NCBI RefSeq assembly: GCF_963576675.1
Contig: NC_088916.1
Span: forward strand, 48,733,001-48,797,000
Source of the DNA: Euphorbia lathyris
Lineage: Eukaryota; Streptophyta; Magnoliopsida; Malpighiales; Euphorbiaceae
Length of the DNA stretch: 64,000 nt
Reading direction: 5' to 3'
Shown here: one piece after another, positions 55,637 to 64,000 of the stretch
Position numbering within the stretch: position 1 is the first letter of the stretch
How the letters are laid out: each line of letters starts with the position of its first letter
Notes under the pieces: generated by a model
Told to the model about the DNA's origin: nothing
The model's database searches: none
What the model saw: the letters and a program-made list of their open reading frames with translations, nothing else
Program-made: the position numbers and the translations under genes

Positions 55637-57035
55637 TAGGTTTTATCCTTTCCATCTTTAACTCATTTTCGTTATTATTATTATGTCTTGTTCAATTTGG
55701 TACAATATTTTTATTTATGTTTGGTACAATTATTTTTATTATTATGTTTGAATGTTATCGTACTATATTTTTAATTCTAATTCGTATGGTTTATTTCGTA
55801 CTATTTTTCGTGTTTTATCGCTTTTTGCATCAATGAGGACATGGTCCAAATTAAGTGTGGGAGGAGATATTTCATATTCATTTTAATTTTAAAGTGCAAC
55901 ACTTTTCACAAATAATAGCAATTTTTCATAAAGGATAAATTTTTGTTAAAGTATATATTTCATATGTTTTCAAACACTTTAACTTTCAAAATAATGTTAA
56001 GCATATTTTAAGGTTATCATTATTGTTAGAAATAATATTTCTATACGGGCCATATTTTACAAATATTTTTACAAATCTCCGATACGATTTTATCAAAAAC
56101 GTCTCGAGTAAATGTATATAAGTAAAATTTCTTTAGTTTTAAATCTCTATTTTATATCATGAATTCATGATAAATATAAATCTTATTTTCAATTTTCAAT
56201 TAGGTTTATAGGCATAAATCGAACTAACAACTTTAGCTTTTTAGCTCGATATAATTTTTCGTCTTACATTAAAAACCAATTGAAGTTTTTAAGGAAACTT
56301 TAGCCATAATACATGTTGAATTTCAAGTCAATATAGGATGAATGTGCTATTTTTCTTTTTCCCAATTTTATACTCGTGTTAATTTAATCAAGTAGTCGTA
56401 TTCTTAACTTTTGGCCACGATTGAGACCACCCTTATCACAATCGAGGTATGAAAGGGAAGAACATTAAGTACCGTTTACTTTTGGCCACGATTGCGACCA
56501 CCCTTATCACGGTCGAGGTATGAAAGGAACGTTAGAAATTAAAGCAAAATTAAACGTGTTTAAAGTTTTAAGTAACGATTGCGTCCACCCATGGCATGGT
56601 CGGTACCTCTTAAACGAACACGAAAGCAAATTAATTCAAATTAAGTCACGGACGAGACCACCCTTATCACGGGCGTGACTAAGCAAATATATTAAACCTA
56701 AAGTCCTTAATAAATCTATATTTGTAATAGTTTAGGTTTGGGAAAGGAAATTTTGTGCTTAGAAATGCCTTGAGACGAAAGATTCAAAAACATGCGTGCT
56801 TACACCGTCCCGAATACTTCAATATAAAAATTGAAATACAAGACGAATAATATATCTCTTTTACACAAGCTAGTTTGATACTTTGCATATAAATTTACCA
56901 TGAAAAGTTTATCTTTCGGTTTAACTAATTCAAAGAGGAATATATGGATATATGTTCTATTTATAAAGAGATTGATTAAAGAATAAATTCAGTGAAATTT
57001 TGCTCGGGACTAGCAAAAGCTTAAGTGTGGGAGTT
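55637..57035 (+). other. Inner Athila 3' non-coding region with a four-fold motif and polypurine tract
   Basis: No gene is seen. A motif around CACGATTGCGACCACCCTTA recurs near 56410, 56479, 56574 and 56645 with decreasing similarity, each followed by a GGTCG- or GGGCG-type half. Purine tracts AAGTGTGGGAGGAG (about 55852) and AAGTGTGGGAG (about 57023) are the internal and LTR-proximal polypurine tracts typical of Athila. Confidence 0.65.
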
Positions 57036-58587
57036 TGTTAAGCCCAAAATATACCTAAAATATGATACATAAATACATTTAATTTATATTGAAATCGTGC
57101 TAATTATATTCATTTGGAATGCTTTTATGCCTTTATTTACTTCTTTGATGCAAGGTACTTAATTATTTGGTTAAATCCAAATAGGAGCTAAAACGGAGCT
57201 AAAACGAAGCTAAAACGGAGCTAAAATGGAGGAAAAACCTAAGAAACGTACCGAGAATGCATATCAGTTAGAAGAACGCTCAAGGAGGACGAGAAGCAGT
57301 CGAGAGACAGGGAGATAACTCTCTGTCGTGACTGAGATTTTCATAATCTCAGTCGCGACTTACGAAAGGCGTCACGGAAGAAGAACGAAGTCTTCAACTC
57401 GCCCTTGTACCCCCTATCGCGACTGAGATTTTCAGAATCTCAGTCGCGACAGCGAAGTATTCTGCACATAATTCACATGTTTTAATCCGAGAAACGCGAC
57501 TGTTCGTTTGGATAAAAGCGACCCTTCACCAACGGACACAACCCATCATTTACAACCCTTCAACAACTATAAATAAGTGATCCATTTCAGAAATTGAGAG
57601 GTTGGAAAAGTTAGAGAAATTAGAGAAGAAAGTTATTATGTTGAGTTTCTGATTCAGAAAAGAATCAGAAAGTTAGATTTCATTTCTGTGTAAACAAACT
57701 TGCTATACACAAGTTGTTATTAGATTAGTTATAAACACAGTATTAGTTTAGTTTCTAAGGTTGATCAGAGACAAGTTTTCATTCTGGTAGTGGACTGACC
57801 AGTCTCTATTCCGAAGATCCAGCGAGAAGAATTGACGGCTGAAGCGTATGAGGTTTGACGCACCTACGGAGTTTGAGGGAAAGATTGACAACCCGGATCT
57901 CAAAGTTTTTGTTGCAATGCTATCCAAGTTTCTACTTCTCTGTTAACTTGTGAAAATTCACATTTCATTAATGATATACTTATTTATTCAATACATTCTT
58001 ACTGTTGTTATTTTGATATTGTTCTGACAAAATGATTTTCAAAATGATAAATTGGTGTTTTTATTAAAAACGTTCTATTCCATCTTATTCATATAAGAAC
58101 TTTGTTGAACACTTAACAAATTTAGTTTTTATGGATGACATGATCGCTGATCGCGGCTTATCAGACATAAAATACTAGTTTGATTAAGGTAGAAATCTGC
58201 TCCGATCCAGAGAGATTCTACGGTTCAAAGCCATTTAATTGAATAAATCGCTATATTATTACATGTTCATAATCTTTACAAAGTTAAAGTTGCTTTCTTT
58301 GCTTTATGAAAATAAGTTTTATACCTACTATTTATTCCAATTACGGAAGTATCTGTCTTGTAATCAAAATCTCGAGACAGAACTGTTCTCTAAACTCGAT
58401 ATAATACTTCAATCTAATCCTAATTTACCCAAACCAATTCCATCAATTAAACGTATTTCTTTTATTAAACCTAAACACGTGATTAAAACCGAATTAAATA
58501 AAGTTTTAGTTAAAAAGCGTTCCCTGTGGGTTCGATATCTTTTATTACTACAAGCGTATACCGTGCACTTGCGAAAATCGCTCAACA
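57036..58587 (+). repeat. 3' LTR of the inner Athila
   Basis: 1552 bp. It carries both LTR hairpins (57325-57359, 57417-57450) and a 21-bp triplication-like insertion of AGCTAAAACG words near 57190-57225 that is absent from the 5' LTR. The first hairpin shows a C-to-T change in one arm (GTCGTGACTG), while in the 5' LTR the second hairpin has that change. Confidence 0.9.
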
Positions 58588-58592
58588 GGGCG

Positions 58593-58655
58593 CTGACGCC
58601 CTGCTCGCCGAGCTGGTCGGCCGAGCCAGCCATCTCGGCCGACACGGGGTTGTTC

Positions 58656-58707
<52 letters not shown>

Positions 58708-59359
58708 GGGATGACTCATCATCCCCTTCCTTACCTTCTTCTTCTTTCTTTTCTTCTTTCTTTCTTTCTCCCTTTTTCTTTTTCTTTCACAACCTAACCC
58801 CCCAAATCCACCATACTAACCCAAATTCAACAAACAAGGTATGGATTCTTACTTTTTTTTTATTTCTAACATGTTTCTAGGCTTAGATTTTAGTTTAGGG
58901 TGTTAATTTTTGAGATTTGAGATAAACCTAGGGTTTGGGGATTTTATCTTTTATCTCAAATAATCTCTTATTTGCTTTTAATTCTTGATCTTCTTGCAAT
59001 ATATATTAACATTATGATCAATATGTGCTTTGGGCATGATTGTAGTTCTTAATTTGTGAATATTTGGAGAAATTACCCAATTTAGGTAAAATCTCCATTT
59101 TAGCTCAAAATTCAACTATTCAGTTTATAGTTGGAAACTTGCCAATGAGGCTCTATTTCACATTCTTAACACATTTTGGTCACTGGGCATCTCTGATTTT
59201 ACACGAATTTAGGATTACGGGTGAATTACTTAGGGACCGAAAGCTTATGGTTTTGGTCCTTAAGTTTCTAAACTATGGTTTATGCCTCTTGATTGGTTAT
59301 TTGGGGGTTTATGTTGTATTTTATTCTAACTAGTTCGTTTGGTCTATCTCTCAGGGACT
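58593..59359 (+). other. Outer Athila leader before its ORF1-like gene
   Basis: Starts with the right arm of the split palindrome (58597-58616), then a GGCCGAGCCAGCC-type GC-rich stretch, a (TA)n microsatellite at 58659-58704 and a CT-rich, UTR-like region. A GTATGG donor-like site near 58838 and a TCTCAGGGACT acceptor-like site near 59352 could mark an intron, which is a guess. Confidence 0.5.
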
Positions 59360-60562
59360 ATGGGCAGGAAAGGCAAGGCCAAGGTCACGATTGACAATGA
59401 AGCCGATTCTGACATCGTGTTCAACGATGCCCTGCAAGCTAAGTATAATCCTCCTTTTGGATTAGTCGATGAGCGTGAGGGGTTGTTATATGATCGATTT
59501 TCTAAGCAAGACCTTGCCACACGAATTGTCATTGATCCGAGGTGTCTAGCATCTCTAGGTTGGGAAAAGGATTTCATCGAAATCCTGAAATTCCAGGGGT
59601 GGTATAAACTAGCCACAAAAAGGACCCTAACCTATTATGAATACACCATAGAATTTCTGACCACCTTGAGAAAGGAAGGGCCCATAGGAACTAATAAGTA
59701 CTCCTTCAGACTGAATGGTACACCTTATCGTCTCAGTGATACTACGATAGCAGCTTTGATGGGAGTCCGTAACTCACCAGGGGCAGTCTCGGGTTTTGAG
59801 GAACCCGTGACATTGTCTGATGCTTGGCTCCAATTAACAAGGTCATCAAATTATGACTCCCACACTGCTACCCCTGTCTCTCTCCTAGACCCAATGATAA
59901 ACCTTATACACAAGTTTGTAGCACACAACTTGCTAGGCAAAACCGAGAGCAATAAGGTCTCGAGCACAAAATTGCTCATACTGTGGTGTGTGGTCAATCA
60001 TAAACCCGTTGATAATGTCAAAGCCATATTTGAAGGCTTTCAAAGCCAAACAAGTAGGAAACGTGGGTCGATTGGTCTTGGATATTTGGTAACCAACTTC
60101 CTTAGTAGCCAATTCAAAGATTTGGAAATTAAGGAAGATGGCTTTTACCCTACTTTGCTTGACTCCAAATTTTTGGGAAGATCTACTTTTCATGCAGTTT
60201 TAAATAGGGACCCATCTAGAGGAGAAAGCTCAAGCGGAAGAGCGCGGAAACGAGCGCGGAACCCACCACAACAGAGAGAGGAAGAGCAAGAAGGAGCGGA
60301 AGAGGAAGGAGCTGCAGTAGCAGGAGACCACGCGGAACACCAAGAGTCGGGGATGGAGGCCCAGTTCCAAGCCATTAACACCATGATGGCAAAGATGAGA
60401 GACCTTAACCTTTGGACCTTCAACACCGTTCAACAAATGAACCAACGGTTCACTAACTTTGAGCAGAACATGGACCGGAGGCTCATAGGTCTTGAATATG
60501 TAGCGGCGGACTACTGTGAGTGCTACAACATGCCGTGGCCATACCCCCCGGCCGATCAGTAA
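59360..60562 (+). CDS. Athila ORF1-like protein of the outer element
   Basis: 400 codons from the first in-frame ATG (MGRKGKAKVTIDNEAD). Conserved blocks of the Athila ORF1 family are recognisable though distant from the two inner copies: PPFGLVDEREGLLYDRF, LGWEKDFIEILKFQGWYKL, YEYTIEFLTTLRKEG, LMGVRNSPG, IHKFVAHNLLGKTESNKV and LGYLVTNFLSSQF. A basic KR-rich patch (about residue 300) and an acidic/Ala-rich segment precede a predicted coiled coil (about 340-385). The frame is intact even though the gag of the same element has a stop and no pol exists, which hints that the protein or its RNA matters or that the element is young. The function of this family is unknown. Confidence 0.75.
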   Translation: MGRKGKAKVTIDNEADSDIVFNDALQAKYNPPFGLVDEREGLLYDRFSKQDLATRIVIDPRCLASLGWEKDFIEILKFQGWYKLATKRTLTYYEYTIEFLTTLRKEGPIGTNKYSFRLNGTPYRLSDTTIAALMGVRNSPGAVSGFEEPVTLSDAWLQLTRSSNYDSHTATPVSLLDPMINLIHKFVAHNLLGKTESNKVSSTKLLILWCVVNHKPVDNVKAIFEGFQSQTSRKRGSIGLGYLVTNFLSSQFKDLEIKEDGFYPTLLDSKFLGRSTFHAVLNRDPSRGESSSGRARKRARNPPQQREEEQEGAEEEGAAVAGDHAEHQESGMEAQFQAINTMMAKMRDLNLWTFNTVQQMNQRFTNFEQNMDRRLIGLEYVAADYCECYNMPWPYPPADQ

Positions 60563-61320
60563 GTTATCTTCTCCACCCTAACTTTTTGCACTTGTATTTT
60601 ATGGTTTGTGATGCAATGTTGGAACTTATTGCACATTTTTAGTGTGAGGAGGAGGGGTAGACAAACTTACAAAAATTGTATAATTTTTAAAATTTTTGTT
60701 GCGTCGTGTCTAGCGTTTTTTGGGTTTTATTTATGTTTTCGCATGTTTAGGACCTAAAACCGTGAACCTCCTTCGAATCTAAACTTCGTTATTTGTCCTT
60801 GAGGGCTGAGAACCAAATCTAAGGTTGCATGACAACTAGTTTAGGTGTAGGACACAATCCTTATATCTGTAAAAGCATGAGCTAAAGTTTGCATTTAGAC
60901 CCTACTTTTGAAGAAATGCTAAAATCATTACTTAGGTAGATAACTTAAGAATTGAAGGCATGTGATATTAAACTTGAGTTTGGAGAGAACTAGTAAGCAC
61001 AAAATTAAACCCAAGAACTGTGAGTTGAATTTGAGCCCAAGAGCGAACATCAAAAAGCTCTTTTTCTTGACATTTTTGTGTGAATGCTTTGACTTGTGGA
61101 AAGATTACAGATTTGGCACCTAATACTGAGTTGAACCTACATGCAATGATTTGAGATGGTAAACGATGAATCAGCCTCACTAGAATTAACCCTTTTCTTT
61201 ACCTTATTTTCTCTTTTTCATCCACTCTAGGAAGCCCCTTTGAGCCTGTATTTTTGTAGTTTGTAGATTTTTCTTTCGTTCTAACCCAATTTTTGCAAAC
61301 CATCACTTGGTTTGTTACCT
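60563..61320 (+). other. Outer Athila 3' non-coding region, truncated
   Basis: A purine tract (TTTTTAGTGTGAGGAGGAGGGG, about 60638-60659, split here by description) resembles the AAGTGTGGGAGGAG tract after ORF1 in the inner Athila. No LTR is reached before the next element begins at 61321. Confidence 0.5.
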
Positions 61321-61828
61321 GATAACATTGTGATATTATCCCAAGGATCAAAAGGGATATTTGATTAAAGAACGCCACGTGTTAGTCGCCTGATACAGGA
61401 ATTCCGCAGCGTATCAAAGTAAAGAGATCCGACGGGCGGATCACCTAAAACACGCCAAGAATGACCCGCTGGCGAACCTATGAGGTGGATCTCCATAAGC
61501 TCTCAATCCGCCATGAGAACGGCAGATCCGACCTTGTAATAAAGACCATTAATGAGCTATCAATTAGCTAACCGCCGACTTAAGGGTAACCAGTAACCGC
61601 CATTAATGGGGCATTAATGGAGACTTTCTAGTTACTGAGAGTTACAACTTCACAACTATATATAGCCTATGTCTCAGGCTATCAAGGTACACATTCAATT
61701 ACCCATTGTCAATTCAGTTTGCTCTCTTGTTCTTCCTTACTGACTTTGGCATCGGAGCTTCCCCCCGTTGAACCCAACGACGCCCCCACAGGGACAGAAG
61801 TTAATCAGAATTCCTCCGCTTATCATCA
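61321..61828 (+). mobile_element. 5' LTR of a Tat-like retrotransposon
   Basis: TGATAACATTGTG start, TATATATAG box (about 61660-61668), GGCATCGGAG in the R/U5 region (about 61749) and a TTATCATCA end, 508 bp in all. A candidate primer site, TGGTGCGGTGAAC, starts at 61831. It is inserted in the 3' part of the outer Athila; its own 3' end is beyond the window. Confidence 0.75.
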
Positions 61829-61891
61829 ATTGGTGCGGTGAACGTGGATTCCTTAACCAAATAAAGGGTTTCCATTCACGTTAGAGAGAAT

Positions 61892-64000
61892 ATGACAAAT
61901 GGAGAGCAGAACCCCTCCTCAGGGGTTGAAACACCATTAATAACACCATCGAGTCAACCAATAACTAGTGCTGGGCCCGCTGATTCAAATGCTCCCACAA
62001 CACAAGCTCAAAGTAGTATGCCCTTGGATGCTTTCATCAACATGTGTGCAGAAGCAATAGGAGAGAAGTTTGGCTCTGAGACAGGTAATTGCCTACGGTC
62101 ATTCATGACCATTCCTCCGTTTTGGAGCATGGCGCCCACATCTACGATATCTTCTTGGCCCCAGATGACTCTAGGACCAAATGCCCTCAATTCTTCATTT
62201 CTCCAAGCGCACAATACAGAATCCATGATAACTTCCACGACGGCGTTTGGAGAACGACCGATCAATCGGGAATTATTCCCTGCTAGCGCAGGAGGAAGTC
62301 AAAGGAACGATCAAACTCTTCCTGGCGGATCTGCAACCCATGGGATAAATCTAGGCGGATCAGATATCCCAAGGCGACCACGGTCAAATCTCTCTTTGGG
62401 TGGATCAAAAGGGAAAAAACACAAAAAGTGTAGAAAAGAGAAAAGTAGGCGGTCCGAATCACCTTCGCCCCGAAGACCAAGATCCTCCCGTAAAGGCAGA
62501 TCACCCCCATCTACTAGACGTAGACAGAGCAAAAGGCCAGTAGAGACACCACGTTCAAATGGGCCACCCCCACCACCACACCAAGGGAATGATGGGCACA
62601 TTCCTTCAGGAGGCTCTGGAGGGGGTAGCGGTCAAGCTCCCCCGGGAGGACAAGGTGGAGGAGGAGGTGGACGTGGAGATGGAGGCGGATGTGGAAGCGG
62701 AGGCGGACGATCACCCTCGGATCCGTCTTCGGGATCCAGCTCTTCATCTTCTCCAAGCAGATCTCCACGGAGGGGCCGTCCAAGGGCGGGTCCGGAGAAT
62801 TTTGACGACAGAGTTCGAGCTGCGGTGCTCCGCATGAATGAGGAGAATGCCAGGCATAACCCATTCGCCAATAGAGATTCGCCCTTCACGGCTTGGATCG
62901 AGGCAGAGGAAACGGATAGGCATTTTAAAATACCTAATCTCCCAATATACACGGGTGCTGACAACCCAGAGGCCCACGTCAGAAAATACCGAATACTGCT
63001 TCGCCTCAACCGTGCAACTGAACCAGTGCTATGCAAAATGTTTATCACCACGTTAGGAGGTCTCGCTTATGACTGGTTCCAATCTCTACCTCCTGGCTCG
63101 ATAAACAGTTGGGATCAACTAAGCAGGGAGTTTTGTGCTAAATTCGCCGGCTGTATCCCTCCAATGGTCAAGTCACGGAAGCTTTTTGAATTAAAACAGA
63201 AGCCGAACGAATCCCTTCGAGAGTACGTAAACACTTTCAACAAATTGTGTATACAAATTGTTGATGTCGATATCTCCATGGCAGTGGAATCTTTGGTAAA
63301 AAACACAACTTGTAAGAGTTTACAGGAGGATCTAATTCGAAAGAAGCCCAACAGCATGGCAGAGTTGATGGAGCGTTGCAAGGACTTTATGGAGGTGGAT
63401 GACATTCGCCGCGAGTCACTATCTCCGCCTAGAAAGGACAAAGGCGAATCTCGCCATCGAGATAGAGAAAAGGACAAGCACCAAGACTCCTCCTTTAGAG
63501 GCCGGCGAAGTTGTTCAAAGAACAAATCAACGTTTGTCACGTCCTTCACGCCTCTCAATGCCTCTAAGAGTGAAGTGCTCATGTGGATAGAGAACAACCA
63601 GCACAAACGGAGCATTTCATACCCCGAACCAAAAGGGGGGGGGAGTACACCAACACTGGTAAAAATCCTAAAAATTATTGTAAATATCACAGGAAAAATG
63701 GCCATGACACAGATGCATGCTGGGAGTTAGCCCGGGAAATAGAGCGTCTCATTGAGAGAGGCAAATTGGATCGGTTTATCCAAAATGATGGCAAGAAGGG
63801 AGATGGTGATAGATCTAGAGATGACCCAAAGAAGAAAGGAAAAGGGACCATCAATGTCATAGCAGGCGGACCTGGGTACCAACCAGTACTGAAAAAGGCA
63901 AAGACCACCGCTCTTGACAGGGCATCACTGAATCGTCCCTTTGCAGATGTAGGTCCAGAGATCTCTCCTCATGCAGATGCCTTGGTCATTACTATGATAG
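61892..64000 (+). pseudogene. Tat-like gag with a frameshift at a G9 run (continues past the window)
   Basis: The frame from 61892 encodes a Ser/Pro/Arg- and Gly-rich N-terminal half, then the gag core: IPNLPIYTGADNPEAHVRKY, MFITTLGGLAYDWFQSLPPG, WDQLSREFCAKFAGC, ELKQKPNESLREYVNTFNKL and AELMERCKDFMEVDD. At G9 (63635-63643) the frame changes: the other frame continues EYTNTGKNPKNYCKYHRKNG, then HDTDACWELAREIERLIERG and GKGTINVIAGGP, up to the window edge. That continuation holds the C-x2-H...H...C knuckle and INVI box that close this gag type, so one base is missing or extra in the G run. Protease and pol are presumably beyond 64000. Confidence 0.85.

Larger units (their letters stand above)
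45253..58587 (+). mobile_element. Inner Athila-type LTR retrotransposon, 13.3 kb, near complete
   Basis: LTRs 45253-46783 and 57036-58587 start TGTTAAGCCC and end CTCAATA/CTCAACA. GGGCG duplicates flank the element (45248-45252, 58588-58592). Internal order: tRNA-Asp-type primer site, gag-protease, RT-RNase H-integrase (broken), two Athila ORF1-like genes, a long 3' non-coding part, and the purine tract AAGTGTGGGAG before the 3' LTR. Roughly two dozen base differences between LTRs were seen by eye, mostly C/T and G/A, plus a 21-bp insertion in the 3' LTR, so insertion was fairly recent. Confidence 0.92.

Noticed and set aside
55633..55836. Very hydrophobic 67-residue frame after the second ORF1-like gene, possible env membrane segment
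   Set aside because: It has no ATG start, is T-rich low-complexity DNA, and the equivalent region in the outer Athila has nothing similar.

Overview
The window looks like nuclear DNA of a eudicot plant from a repeat-rich, intergenic or heterochromatic stretch. The evidence is AT-rich non-coding DNA, plant-type TATA boxes, Athila- and Tat-like Ty3/gypsy elements whose Athila primer-binding sites resemble the plant tRNA-Asp type, plant SINEs, RTE and L1 LINEs, MULE, hAT and Helitron-like DNA elements, and two typical plant genes. No bacterial-style operons, tRNA, rRNA or CRISPR arrays were seen. Only two ordinary host genes are supported: an intronless NYN-nuclease/C2H2 protein gene (5041-6240, +) and an intronless ERF/DREB-type transcription factor with a C-terminal EAR motif (33517-33978, +).

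Layout. 1-2351: minus-strand Tat-like LTR retrotransposon (LTR plus an ORF1-like region). 2520-4793: SINE and MITE-like repeats. 5041-6240: NYN gene. 8695-13030: full-length RTE LINE with an intact 1022-codon ORF, then an inverted 5'-truncated copy with a perfect 16-bp target duplication. 14789-20805: SINE, a relic of a plant-mobile-domain (PMD) element, the 3' end of a gypsy element whose LTR is interrupted by a Helitron-like insertion, and a MULE with about 105-bp terminal inverted repeats. 21916-28560: a 3.4-kb MULE-like element carrying a PMD/MAIN-like pseudogene, a partial duplication of its 3' end, and a twice-occurring repeat of about 390 bp. 30825-32279: a non-autonomous hAT element. 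33517-33978: ERF gene. 35705-41284: foldback element, SINE, L1 LINE relic. 41285-61320: an Athila-type element (outer) split by a second, nearly complete 13.3-kb Athila (inner, 45253-58587). 61321-64000: start of another Tat-like element that runs off the window.

The most unusual signal cuts across these classes. At least seven unrelated or only distantly related mobile elements here (a gypsy LTR, the PMD relic, the 105-bp-TIR MULE, the PMD MULE, the hAT element, the outer Athila and the inner Athila) each carry a cluster of short palindromes. The palindrome sequence is private to each family, but the architecture is alike: 12-35-bp palindromes repeated at regular spacing, in non-coding parts (LTR, leader, intron, subterminal DNA). 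The inner Athila has even inserted at the centre of one of the outer Athila's palindromes. I know of no named feature type that covers this.

The coding regions of most elements are broken, often by one-base slips at homopolymers, so assembly error cannot be separated from real decay by reading alone. All homology statements come from recognising motifs by eye; no database search was run.
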